Shown here piece after piece: positions 1 to 7,896 of a DNA stretch of 23,947 bases. Source of the stretch: Proteocatella sp049670425. Its GTDB lineage: Bacteria > Bacillota > Clostridia > Peptostreptococcales > Filifactoraceae. Position numbers and translations under genes: made by a program. Location of the stretch: positions 1-23,947 of the forward strand of contig JBATTG010000153.1 in the NCBI GenBank assembly GCA_049670425.1. The letters run 5' to 3'. Every line of letters begins with the position of its first letter. Within the stretch, counting starts at the first letter, position 1. The notes beneath the pieces were generated by a model. It had not been told where the DNA came from. It ran no database searches and saw nothing but the letters and a program-made list of their open reading frames with translations.

Positions 1-308
1 TGAAAATGCATCCTTCAATTGGTGCAAATCTGCTTGAAGAAATTGACAGTTACAAGGATATCGCGCTCAATATAAGACATCATCATGAACGATGGGATGG
101 CAGTGGATACCCGGATAAACTGACAGAAAATCAAATTCCAGTAGGTTCACAGCTTATAGCGATAGCAGATACCTACGATGCTATTATATCAGACCGGATT
201 TACAGGAAATCAAGGACAAAATCAGATGCAGTTGATATACTAAGGAATGAGCGATGGAAACAATTCAATGGAAATTTTGTGGACTTATTTATTGACAATA
301 TATTATAA
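1..308 (+). CDS. HD-GYP domain protein, C-terminal fragment (5' end outside window)
   Basis: The frame is open from the window edge, so the gene begins upstream. The visible ~100 residues are the C-terminal half of an HD-GYP domain: HPSIGANLLEEI near the start, then RHHHERWDGSGYPD, which carries the HHE and GYP signature, and IAIADTYDAIISDRIYR, the usual A-x-AD-YDA-x-x-S-R-YR block. HD-GYP proteins are metal-dependent phosphodiesterases that hydrolyse cyclic di-GMP, or in some members cGAMP. The metal-binding histidines in this half are present, so the visible part looks intact. The N-terminal HD motif and any sensor or receiver domain are off the window, so the input signal cannot be judged. 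It ends 33 bp before the LtrA-family gene on the same strand. Confidence 0.9.
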   Translation, partial: KMHPSIGANLLEEIDSYKDIALNIRHHHERWDGSGYPDKLTENQIPVGSQLIAIADTYDAIISDRIYRKSRTKSDAVDILRNERWKQFNGNFVDLFIDNIL

Positions 309-329
309 TCATAATCAACACATATGATT

Positions 330-335
330 GGAGGT
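330..335 (+). promoter_or_regulatory. Ribosome-binding site that fixes a TTG start for the LtrA gene
   Basis: GGAGGT lies inside the longest possible reading frame, just after the ATG at 324. It sits 6 nt before an in-frame TTG at 342. A ribosome using this site would start at the TTG, and the ATG at 324 has no comparable site upstream. The annotated start is therefore 342. Confidence 0.75.
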
Positions 336-341
336 CTGGAT

Positions 342-1619
342 TTGAGAAAGGATATTTTCGTAAAATTTATAGACAAATCATGGCGAAAACCAGAACTGAG
401 AGCGCCTTTTGGACATAGACAGGCATCGTGGATAGAATTGTTTTTTGACCTTATATTTGTATCGGCATTTGGAGTGCTTAATATTGTCAATTTTGAAGAA
501 GATATATATATAAGCCACGAAGAGTTTTTTTTATATGTATTAGGATTCATATCACTTTGGATTGTTTGGATGAATATAACTTATTACAGCAATCATTTTG
601 AAAATAGAACGCTAAGACACCGCAGCATCTTATTTTTAAACCTAATCACAGTTGGCATGCTGACTTACGGCATAAATGACAATGTATCAGGGATTATAAA
701 CAAACAAAGCATAGTTTATATGATAAGTTTCATACTGTCGAGGCTGATACTTATTATTTCCTGGAAAAATGCATATTCAGATAAAATACCCGAGCAGCTT
801 AGGACCATGATTGGACGGCTGGGTGTTCTCTATGGATTATCTGCCGTTTCAGGAATAATAATTTTTATAATGCTGGTATGGCTCGATTATCCGATAAAAT
901 ATGGGATTTCAATATGGGCAGTAACTCTTGCAATCGAAATTATCGCAGTATCTGTTATAATAGCTGTTTCTCAGAAAAATCTTACAACAATTCATAGAGA
1001 GCATATAGTCGAACGCTTTGGGCTGCTTACAATGCTTCTTTTAGGAGAAATGATAGTAAACACCCTCGGAGGATTTAGAGCAAATGCGGATATAAATCCA
1101 GAATTAATAGCAAGGGGTATTTTGGTTCTGTTGCTCATTTTCATGTATTGGTCGATATATTATGATCAGGTTATGGTGGGGGCGTATCAGGAAGACAGCA
1201 GGTCAAGAATAATATGGACATCATTTCAATTCATGTTTGCCCTCACGACGATGATATTCAGTGCATATATAGGACAGCTTGCCTCCGGCGCAGAACTCGA
1301 GCCGGTAGCGAAGAATACGATTATTATGGCGCTTATTATATACTTTGTAACAATTTTAATTCTCAGCATAACAATTGATGTAAGCGATAGATTAGAAAGT
1401 GAGCAACTTGGGGCTGAAGAATTTGTTATACCGGTAGAGTATAAGGTTTTGGGAACTTTCAGACTATTGACTGTCGGGGTGCTTGGAGCACTCTATTTTA
1501 TAGATGTAAAAAGCACGATGAATATGATTCTTATTTTTATTGCAATCCTTGGTATGAATATAATTTTAGGCGAATATGCAGAGCGAAGTATTTTTAGATA
1601 TGGTTCAAAGCGAAAATAA
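342..1619 (+). CDS. LtrA (low temperature requirement A) family membrane protein
   Basis: This is a polytopic membrane protein of about 425 residues. Near the N-terminus it has the LtrA-family sequence ELRAPFGHRQASWIELFFDL, followed by roughly ten hydrophobic segments reaching the C-terminus. A second family-like block, EHIVERFGLLTMLLLGEMIV, lies in the middle. The LtrA family is named after a Listeria locus linked to growth at low temperature, but its biochemical activity is not established, so no substrate is assigned. The TTG at 342 is chosen because GGAGGT lies 6 nt before it, and the ATG at 324 would place that site within the coding sequence. The gene follows the HD-GYP gene closely and is followed 20 bp later by the ApbE-type gene, so co-transcription is likely. 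Length is ordinary for the family. Confidence 0.85.
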   Translation: MRKDIFVKFIDKSWRKPELRAPFGHRQASWIELFFDLIFVSAFGVLNIVNFEEDIYISHEEFFLYVLGFISLWIVWMNITYYSNHFENRTLRHRSILFLNLITVGMLTYGINDNVSGIINKQSIVYMISFILSRLILIISWKNAYSDKIPEQLRTMIGRLGVLYGLSAVSGIIIFIMLVWLDYPIKYGISIWAVTLAIEIIAVSVIIAVSQKNLTTIHREHIVERFGLLTMLLLGEMIVNTLGGFRANADINPELIARGILVLLLIFMYWSIYYDQVMVGAYQEDSRSRIIWTSFQFMFALTTMIFSAYIGQLASGAELEPVAKNTIIMALIIYFVTILILSITIDVSDRLESEQLGAEEFVIPVEYKVLGTFRLLTVGVLGALYFIDVKSTMNMILIFIAILGMNIILGEYAERSIFRYGSKRK

Positions 1620-1639
1620 GCACAGGAAAGGCAAGTTAA

Positions 1640-2680
1640 ATGAAAATATGTTTTAAAAAAAAGGGAAATAACCTGATGGCAATCATGATTGCTTCCATTT
1701 TACTTTTTATGACAGGATGCAGCGCGGTAAGTGAGCAGGTAAGTGAAGCGGGTATCTCAGGGAAAAGGCTTGATGCGCAAGTATTTGTACTCGATACTGT
1801 AGTGAATTTTTCAATATGGAATGGGTCACAGGAAGTATTGGATAAAATGGTAGCTATGTGTTATGATTATGAAAAATTGTTGAGCAAATCCATAGAGGGA
1901 AGTGATGTATATCGACTTAACCACAGCGATGGAAAGCCTGTGGATGTAAGCGATGATACGATATTTTTGTTGAAGAAAAGCATAGCGTATTCAGAGCTAT
2001 CCGAGGGCTATTTTGATGCAACTATACTTCCTGTAAAAGACTTATGGGATTTTAAATCTGAGAATCCAAAGGTTCCAGCTGATAGCGATATAAAGGAAGC
2101 ACTGTTAAAAGTAAACTATAGAAATATTGTAATCGAAGGAAATGAGGTAACCTTAAAGAATCAATCCCAGCTTGATTTTGGAGGAATTGCAAAAGGCTAT
2201 ATTGCAGATGAAATAAGCGGATATGTAAAATCCCAAGGAATTGAAAGAGCGATAATAAACCTTGGAGGAAATGTGCTCATGGTTGGAAACAAGTCTCCAG
2301 AAAGTCTTTGGACGGTTGGTATTCAGCACCCTGACAAAAACCGCAATGAGTCTTTGGCAACAGTTAAAGTGGAAAATAAATCTGTAGTAACATCGGGGAT
2401 ATATGAAAGATATTTTAAAGTTGATGGGAAAATATATCATCATCTTATAAATCCATTTACTGGCAAACCGGCAGAGAATGGGATTCAATCTGTAAGCATA
2501 ATTTCTGATAAATCTTTGGATGGAGATGTCTTAAGCACGGCTTGTTTTGTGATGGGTCTGGAAAAAGGAATGCAGCTTATTGAAAGTCTCGATGCAGTAG
2601 AGTGTATTTATATTCTGGATGATATGGAGATTGTAAAGAGCAGCGGGGTTGGCAACTATAAATTTGAATTAGTAAAATAA
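1640..2680 (+). CDS. apbE: FAD:protein FMN transferase, ApbE family lipoprotein
   Basis: ApbE enzymes transfer FMN from FAD to a threonine in FMN-binding domains, acting outside the membrane when the enzyme is a lipoprotein. The 346-residue product begins with a basic segment (KKK), a hydrophobic stretch and the lipobox LLFMTGC, so it should be lipid-anchored. Family motifs are in order: LDFGGIAKGYIADEI (residues ~179-193), INLGGNV, and near the C-terminus DGDVLSTACFVMGLEKG, the usual ApbE region containing the metal-binding aspartate and threonine. The start at 1640 follows AGGAAAGG. A second ATG at 1676 would shorten the signal peptide and is less likely. The FMN-binding lipoprotein encoded convergently at 3305-3793 is its obvious candidate substrate. 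ApbE was first linked to thiamine synthesis, but the flavin-transferase role is now the accepted one. Confidence 0.93.
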   Translation: MKICFKKKGNNLMAIMIASILLFMTGCSAVSEQVSEAGISGKRLDAQVFVLDTVVNFSIWNGSQEVLDKMVAMCYDYEKLLSKSIEGSDVYRLNHSDGKPVDVSDDTIFLLKKSIAYSELSEGYFDATILPVKDLWDFKSENPKVPADSDIKEALLKVNYRNIVIEGNEVTLKNQSQLDFGGIAKGYIADEISGYVKSQGIERAIINLGGNVLMVGNKSPESLWTVGIQHPDKNRNESLATVKVENKSVVTSGIYERYFKVDGKIYHHLINPFTGKPAENGIQSVSIISDKSLDGDVLSTACFVMGLEKGMQLIESLDAVECIYILDDMEIVKSSGVGNYKFELVK

Positions 2681-2707
2681 ACTTGAATTGAAGAAGAAGG
2701 AGAAACT

Positions 2708-3181
2708 ATGCCAAATAATTCGTATATAGAAGTAACTATTGAAAAAAAGAAAAATATTGCCTTGATTGCACATGACAGTAAAAAACCGGAGATGATTCAA
2801 TGGTGTATCAAGAATCAAGATATATTAAAGAATCATGATTTGTGTGGAACGGGAACTACTGCAAAATTGATAACTCAAAAAACAGAGTTGAAAATTATGG
2901 GCTATAACAGTGGACCGCTGGGGGGCGATCAGCAGATTGGTGCAAAAATAGTCGAAGGCGAGATTGATCTTGTAGTATTTTTTTCAGATCCCCTAACAGC
3001 TCAGCCACATGATCCAGATGTAAAGGCTCTTCTTAGAATAGCACAGGTTTATGATATACCATTTGCAAATAACAGGGCTACTGCCGACTTTGTGATAACT
3101 TCCAAATTCATGGACCGTCCGTATGTTCATAAGGTAATAGACTATAAGAAAAATATACAGCACAGGGCAGAGTTCCTGTAA
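2708..3181 (+). CDS. mgsA: Methylglyoxal synthase
   Basis: The enzyme converts dihydroxyacetone phosphate to methylglyoxal and phosphate, a cytoplasmic bypass of lower glycolysis used when sugar phosphates build up or phosphate is short. The 157-residue protein has the family's standard elements: IALIAHDSKK (H22, D23), the phosphate-binding GTGTTAKLI (~47-55), SGPLGGDQQIGA with the catalytic aspartate (D74), and AQPHDPDVKALLR (H101, D104), followed by NRATADF. Length is normal for the family. The start is set by AAGAAGGAG 8-10 nt upstream. It lies 27 bp after apbE on the same strand and may share its transcript, although the functions are not clearly linked. Convergent with the FMN-binding lipoprotein gene. 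Confidence 0.96.
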   Translation: MPNNSYIEVTIEKKKNIALIAHDSKKPEMIQWCIKNQDILKNHDLCGTGTTAKLITQKTELKIMGYNSGPLGGDQQIGAKIVEGEIDLVVFFSDPLTAQPHDPDVKALLRIAQVYDIPFANNRATADFVITSKFMDRPYVHKVIDYKKNIQHRAEFL

Positions 3182-3255
3182 CCTTAACTCAAAATCAATA
3201 CGATTGTGAAAAAATAGTATTTTATATGTAGAATATAAGCAGATAACCTGATAAA

Positions 3256-3285
3256 AAAGCTGAGGATATTAATAACCTCAGCTTT
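3256..3285 (-). terminator. Intrinsic terminator between mgsA and the FMN-binding lipoprotein gene
   Basis: AAAGCTGAGG and CCTCAGCTTT form a perfect 10-bp stem around a 10-nt AT-rich loop. On the minus strand the stem is followed by a run of six T, so it ends the lipoprotein transcript best. On the plus strand the tail is weak (AAGTTTG), but the stem could still help to end the mgsA transcript. Confidence 0.85.
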
Positions 3286-3304
3286 AAGTTTGCAGGTTTC
3301 TTTA

Positions 3305-3793
3305 TTACATCTTAGCTTGTTCCAAGGCTGTTTTTACTAATTCAACATAGGGTTGAACGGTTATAGTACAGCCGGATACGGCATCAGTTTTTCCTTCTTC
3401 ATCGAAAACTATTGTAGTTATGTCAACACTTCCATCGATTATGGCCTGTGAAAATACAGCCATTTCATCAGTCCAGGAAGCCAGAGCCCCATTTGACATC
3501 ATATCGTATTCACCGTTTGCAACAGCTTCGGATTTAAGCATGCCAGAAACATCCTTGGCATCGAAGGTTATTGCGGCGATGGAGCCATTTTCAATAACTA
3601 CATCTGCCATTGGAATCCAGCCCTGGTCATCGGCAGTGCCTTCAACTGAATAGGAACCGTCCGTAAGCGGTGCAGCAGCATCTTCGGTCGCAGCCGGCGG
3701 TGTATCGGCAGGTGCTTCTTCTTTAGGTGAACATCCTGCAAATGAAGCCATTGTCATCAAGGCAATCAGTGATACAGTTAATAGTTTTTTCAT
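3305..3793 (-). CDS. FMN-binding-domain lipoprotein, predicted ApbE substrate
   Basis: A small secreted lipoprotein of 162 residues. It has a signal peptide with lipobox ASFAGC (lipidated C21), then a Pro/Ala/Glu-rich linker to about residue 42, then a single FMN_bind-type domain. Near the C-terminus is DAVSGCTIT. The flavinylation consensus of these domains is D-x-x-(S/T)-G-A-T, so T143 is the predicted site of FMN attachment. Here the usual alanine is replaced by C142. Related flavinylated lipoproteins take part in extracellular electron transfer in Gram-positive bacteria (the Listeria PplA type), but no NADH dehydrogenase or quinone gene of that pathway is visible here, so that role is only inferred. 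The start follows AAGGAGG and the gene has its own promoter. The apbE gene lies about 0.6 kb away on the opposite strand. Confidence 0.85.
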   Translation of the reverse strand: MKKLLTVSLIALMTMASFAGCSPKEEAPADTPPAATEDAAAPLTDGSYSVEGTADDQGWIPMADVVIENGSIAAITFDAKDVSGMLKSEAVANGEYDMMSNGALASWTDEMAVFSQAIIDGSVDITTIVFDEEGKTDAVSGCTITVQPYVELVKTALEQAKM

Positions 3794-3836
3794 TTTTTCC
3801 TCCTTTAAGAATCAAATAAGTTAGATGTTGTTTTGA

Positions 3837-3876
3837 GTAACATAGAAAATAATTAACACAACATTAGTGATGTTAC
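3837..3876. promoter_or_regulatory. Inverted repeat over the lipoprotein promoter, possible operator
   Basis: GTAACAT (3837-3843) and ATGTTAC (3870-3876) are perfect 7-bp inverted arms 26 nt apart. A smaller AACAT/ATGTT pair is nested at 3860-3874. The right arm covers the -10 hexamer of the minus-strand promoter, which is where a repressor would act. I cannot match it to a known regulator. Confidence 0.35.
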
Positions 3877-3898
3877 CACAACGTGAATTTATTTTCAA
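3870..3898 (-). promoter_or_regulatory. Predicted promoter of the FMN-binding lipoprotein gene
   Basis: On the minus strand TTGAAA (3898-3893) is followed by a 17-nt spacer and TAACAT (3875-3870). TGG immediately before the -10 gives an extended -10 motif. The rest of 3794-4104 holds this promoter, the inverted repeat and the recD2 promoter. I see no gene in it. Confidence 0.55.
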
Positions 3899-4033
3899 GA
3901 AATAGCAGGAAATTTTACAGAATAATTTCACAAAATATCCATAAAATACATATCCTAATAATAGTTATACAGATATATTGTACCCAATAATCAATAATTA
4001 AAATCAATATATGTTCTTGAAAACAGAGCCATT

Positions 4034-4062
4034 TGGAAATAGGAAATTTTTGTAGTATAATA
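4034..4062 (+). promoter_or_regulatory. Predicted sigma-A promoter of recD2
   Basis: TTGGAA (4034-4039), a 17-nt spacer and a perfect TATAAT (4057-4062) lie about 40 nt before the recD2 start. Confidence 0.7.
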
Positions 4063-4104
4063 TATAGGATTAAACAGAAATTAATTCATAGTTGAGGAGA
4101 TAAG

Positions 4105-6384
4105 ATGGAGAGTTTTGAGGGCAAAGTATTGGAAATTATATTTAGAAATGAAGATAATGGTTACACTGTAGGGGTTCTGGAGACTAGTGATAATGAAATA
4201 ATTACCTTTGTGGGGACTTTTATTGCCATTGAAGAATTTGATTATCTAAAGCTTACCGGAAAACAAAAACTTCATCCAACATATGGGCATCAGCTTGAAG
4301 TAAGGAGTTATGAAATCCCAAATCTTGGAAATACAAAGAGCATACTGGCATATCTTTCATCAGGCATAATTGATGAGATTGGACCGAAGATTGCAGCCAG
4401 GATTGTGGACCGATTCGGGGACGGCACCCTTGAAGTGATGGACAATGAACCATCCAGGCTCTTGGAAGTCGAGGGGATTGGAAAGAAAAAATACAACAGA
4501 ATAATCCAAAGCTATGCAGAGAAGGTCAAACTGCGGAGCATAATAGTGGGTCTGGCCGAATTTGATATTTCACCCAATATAGCCATGAAAATATATAAGG
4601 CTTTTGGAGATTCGACGATAGAAGTGTTGAAATCGAATCCATACAGCATCTGTGCCAAGATAAAAGGAATTGGATTTTTGAAAGCCGATGAGATTGCAAA
4701 AAAAATCGGTATACCAAAGGACTCATTAAACAGAGTAAGCCAGGGCATTAAATTTGTGCTGGAAGAATTCTGCTATCAGGGAAACAGCTATATCTATCTT
4801 GAGGAACTGGAAGAAAAATCGCGAAGAATCCTCGGCTGCGACAGTGAAAAATTTGCTGAGGGTTTTTACGAACTTTGCGTAAGCGGTCAGAGCATTTTGG
4901 AAAATAAGGACGGGATACGAAGGGCATACCTGTACAATTTCTACAAGACGGAAAATCAGGTTGCAAAAATGATAGTAGATTTGCTCAGTCGCCCTGCAAG
5001 TCAGATGCTTTCTGGAAAAAGTTCGGAAATAATGATAAGAGAAACACAGGACAAGGTAGGAAAAGTCTTGGCTGAGAAACAAAAAGAAGCGGTCATGAGC
5101 GCACTTGAAAACAATGTAATGGTCCTTACTGGAGGACCGGGAACCGGAAAGACAACGATTGTAAGTTTTATAATAGAATGTTTTGAACAAATTGGAAAAA
5201 AAGTCACACTTTGCGCCCCTACGGGAAGAGCTGCCAAGAGGCTTTGTGAGTCAAGCGGAAAGCGGGCGAGTACAATTCACAGATTGCTTGAGGTCGGTTA
5301 TACTGATGAAAATTCCGAAGAAGGATACTACAATAAAGACCAGGACAATCCTCTGGATACAGATGTGCTGATAGTTGACGAGATGTCCATGGTAGATATA
5401 TTTCTAATGAAGGCATTGCTGTGTGCGGTAAAACCTGGCACAGTCCTTATAATGGTAGGAGACAAGGATCAGCTGCCATCGGTAGGGCCTGGAAAGGTAC
5501 TGTGGGATTTTATAGACAGCAATATGGTGAAAACCGTCACGCTAGATGAAATATTCAGGCAGGCCAAGGAGAGCAATATAATTATAAATGCCCACAGGGT
5601 AAACAAGGGTGAGGAGCTCGAACTTGTAAAGGGCGCTGGAGATTTTTTCTTCATGGCAAGGAACAATCAATTTGAGGCGAAGGAACTTATTGTGGAGCTC
5701 ATATCCCAGCGACTTCCCGGATATTTCGGGGTAAAGACAAATGATATTCAAATACTGACCCCGATTAAAAAGTCAGAGGTGGGAGTAATCGAACTCAATA
5801 AAAAAGTACAGGAAGCTGTAAATCCTTCCAAGCCTGAGTTGCAGGAATTTAAGCATGGAGACCGGATTTTCAGGACGAATGATAAAGTAATGCAGATAAA
5901 GAACAACTATGAGAAAGAATTTACGGGATACGCAGGCATCGAATCGGGAAAAGGTGTATTCAATGGCGATATAGGATATATAGATGCCGTAGATGGCAGA
6001 GCTAAGCAGTTCTATATAAGTTTCGAAGATGGAAGGCGATGCAGATACGAATTTTCAGAAGCGGATAATATAGATCATGCGTACGCCATAACGGTTCACA
6101 AGAGTCAGGGAAGTGAATTTGAGATAATTATTGTGCCAATACTTGCCCTTCCTCCACTTATGCAAAATAGAAATATATTGTATACGGCACTTACAAGGTC
6201 CAAAAGGGCGGTGGTGCTTGTGGGATCAATGTATTATATAAACAAGATGATTTCTAACACCAGTCTGGTGGAGAGAAATTCATCTTTGTCAGAACGGATA
6301 ATATCAATAAAGCAGATTTTGGCAGATGAAGATACTGAGGCAAAACAGGATAACAAACTGAAGGAGATAGATGAACAAGCTTAA
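4105..6384 (+). CDS. recD2: RecD2-type ATP-dependent DNA helicase (SF1B)
   Basis: RecD2 is a 5'-to-3' DNA helicase of superfamily 1B found in bacteria that lack RecBCD. It acts in DNA repair and replication-fork processing. The 759-residue product has the N-terminal OB-like and helix-hairpin-helix region (GIIDEIGPKIAARIVDRFG, VEGIGKKKYNRI), the Walker A motif GGPGTGKTT (~343-351), GAPTGRAAKRL-type motif Ia (seen as CAPTGRAAKRL), the Walker B box VDEMSMVD (~424-431), VGDKDQLPSVG (motif III), and C-terminal motifs HKSQGSEF and YTALTRSK. All helicase motifs look intact. Length is within the family's 720-800 range. The start follows GAGGAG. It has its own promoter, and its last 14 nt overlap the start of the MATE transporter gene, which points to translational coupling. 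Confidence 0.96.
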   Translation: MESFEGKVLEIIFRNEDNGYTVGVLETSDNEIITFVGTFIAIEEFDYLKLTGKQKLHPTYGHQLEVRSYEIPNLGNTKSILAYLSSGIIDEIGPKIAARIVDRFGDGTLEVMDNEPSRLLEVEGIGKKKYNRIIQSYAEKVKLRSIIVGLAEFDISPNIAMKIYKAFGDSTIEVLKSNPYSICAKIKGIGFLKADEIAKKIGIPKDSLNRVSQGIKFVLEEFCYQGNSYIYLEELEEKSRRILGCDSEKFAEGFYELCVSGQSILENKDGIRRAYLYNFYKTENQVAKMIVDLLSRPASQMLSGKSSEIMIRETQDKVGKVLAEKQKEAVMSALENNVMVLTGGPGTGKTTIVSFIIECFEQIGKKVTLCAPTGRAAKRLCESSGKRASTIHRLLEVGYTDENSEEGYYNKDQDNPLDTDVLIVDEMSMVDIFLMKALLCAVKPGTVLIMVGDKDQLPSVGPGKVLWDFIDSNMVKTVTLDEIFRQAKESNIIINAHRVNKGEELELVKGAGDFFFMARNNQFEAKELIVELISQRLPGYFGVKTNDIQILTPIKKSEVGVIELNKKVQEAVNPSKPELQEFKHGDRIFRTNDKVMQIKNNYEKEFTGYAGIESGKGVFNGDIGYIDAVDGRAKQFYISFEDGRRCRYEFSEADNIDHAYAITVHKSQGSEFEIIIVPILALPPLMQNRNILYTALTRSKRAVVLVGSMYYINKMISNTSLVERNSSLSERIISIKQILADEDTEAKQDNKLKEIDEQA

Positions 6385-7777
6385 AAAAAATGGATACACG
6401 GCAGGGGAACCGATGGATTCGACAAAGAAGAAGGCGATAAAAAAAGAGCTGTACAAATCGCTATGTATAATTGCGCTTCCTATTGTAATACAAAATCTTA
6501 TAGGCAATTCCCTTATTATTGTTGATACGGTTATGATAAGTACTCTGGGAGAAGCTTCAGTAGCAGCGGTAGGGATAGCAGGAAGACTTCAGTTTCTATT
6601 TGTCCTGATTACTTTTGGATTTTATAGCGGAGCTGGAATTTTTATAGCCCAATTTTATGGAAGTGGGGATCATGGCAGAATAAAGGCAACGATGGCAATC
6701 CAGTTAATGCTGGGACTGATGTCTTCGGCGGTATTCATGACCGTAGCACTCATATTTCCAAGATGGTATATGAACATATTCAGCAATGATCCACAGGTAG
6801 TGACTTTAGGCATAAAATATATGAAGTATTTTGGCTGGGGGTTTGCGCTGCATGCCGTATCGCAGGCTTATGTCATATCCCTCAGGAGTATGAGGGATTC
6901 GGTTTATCCGATGTATACGAGCATCGTCGCACTTATGGTGAACACATTTCTCAACTATGGGCTTATTTTTGGTAATTTTGGAATGCCAAAGCTGGGGGTT
7001 GAGGGAGCCGCCATAGCTACGACTATAGCAAGATTTATAGAAGCTGGATTTATGCTTTATTCAGTATATTTTGGAAGCCGTGATATTTTAAGGGCAGGGT
7101 TAAGGGATTTCAGGAAAATAGAAAAGGCATATGTGAAAAAGTATTTTCATATAGCGCTTCCGGTAATTTTCAACGAAGGGCTTTGGGGACTTGGGACGGT
7201 GATGCTTTCTGTAGCCTATGCCAGACTTGGTACTCAGGCGGTAGCGGCATCCCAGGTAGCATCTACCATAAGTGATTTGATGCTTGTGCTGGCTTTTGGG
7301 CTGGCAAGTTCAGCGGGAACTATTTTAGGAAACAAACTGGGAGAGGGAGACCTGGATGTAGCGGTTATGTACTCGCGAATAATAATGGTAATGTCTTTTG
7401 CTGTAGGGGCGATAACTTCAATCGGACTTCTGCTGTTTATACCACTGGTGCCTGTATTTTTCAAGTTAGGGGCTCAGAGCGTAAGAGACATAGGCAAGAT
7501 ACTCGTAGTCAAGGCGATTTTCAGCCCGCTGATAACCTTTAACTGGACAAATATAATAGGGATACTTCGCTCTGGAGGAGATACTGTGGCAGGACTTGTC
7601 CTTGATATAGCGCCTCTTTGGCTTGTTGCTGTACCGCTTACATTTTTTGGAGCCGTTCATTTTGGATGGCCCATATATGTGGTAATATTTGCAGGCAGCA
7701 TGGAGGAAGTAATAAAATTCATATTTGGAATGACCAGAACTTTGAAAAACAAGTGGGTTAGAAACATTACATTTTAA
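6371..7777 (+). CDS. MATE family efflux transporter
   Basis: The product is a 468-residue inner-membrane protein with about twelve hydrophobic segments. It has MATE features such as IALPIVIQNLIGNSLIIVDT in the first helix, AGIFIAQFYGSGD after the second, and LPVIFNEGLWGLGTVM at the start of the second half. MATE proteins export drugs, metabolites or cations in exchange for Na+ or H+. The substrate cannot be read from the sequence. The start at 6371 is preceded by AAGGAG at 6361-6366, which lies inside recD2. A later ATG at 6413 (MDSTKKKAIKKELYKS) would match family starts better but has a poorer ribosome-binding site. The gene overlaps recD2 by 14 nt and is closed by a strong terminator. Confidence 0.92.
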   Translation: MNKLKKNGYTAGEPMDSTKKKAIKKELYKSLCIIALPIVIQNLIGNSLIIVDTVMISTLGEASVAAVGIAGRLQFLFVLITFGFYSGAGIFIAQFYGSGDHGRIKATMAIQLMLGLMSSAVFMTVALIFPRWYMNIFSNDPQVVTLGIKYMKYFGWGFALHAVSQAYVISLRSMRDSVYPMYTSIVALMVNTFLNYGLIFGNFGMPKLGVEGAAIATTIARFIEAGFMLYSVYFGSRDILRAGLRDFRKIEKAYVKKYFHIALPVIFNEGLWGLGTVMLSVAYARLGTQAVAASQVASTISDLMLVLAFGLASSAGTILGNKLGEGDLDVAVMYSRIIMVMSFAVGAITSIGLLLFIPLVPVFFKLGAQSVRDIGKILVVKAIFSPLITFNWTNIIGILRSGGDTVAGLVLDIAPLWLVAVPLTFFGAVHFGWPIYVVIFAGSMEEVIKFIFGMTRTLKNKWVRNITF

Positions 7778-7852
7778 TGAAAAATATTTTACTTTTTATC
7801 TTGAACTGCCGGACACCTTTTCAGTAGACAAGGGGTAAATAAATAAAAATTC

Positions 7853-7889
7853 AAAGTGCTAATCATTAATATGATTAGCACTTTTTTTT
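7853..7889 (+). terminator. Strong intrinsic terminator after the MATE gene
   Basis: AAAGTGCTAATCAT (7853-7866) and ATGATTAGCACTTT (7871-7884) form a perfect 14-bp stem with a TAAT loop, ending in a run of eight T (7882-7889). A-rich DNA upstream gives a weaker T tail on the minus strand, so it may also end the argH transcript, whose stop codon is at 7897. Confidence 0.93.
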
Positions 7890-7896
7890 CACTTTT

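Noticed and set aside
324..341. ATG at 324 as the start of the LtrA-family gene
   Set aside because: The GGAGGT ribosome-binding site at 330-335 would lie inside the coding sequence; the TTG at 342 is correctly spaced from it.
3794..4104. FMN riboswitch or small gene in the gap before recD2
   Set aside because: No conserved FMN-riboswitch core is visible and no ORF has a ribosome-binding site; the gap is explained by two divergent promoters.
4726..5190. 154-codon minus-strand ORF
   Set aside because: It is wholly antisense to recD2, has no family features and no ribosome-binding site.
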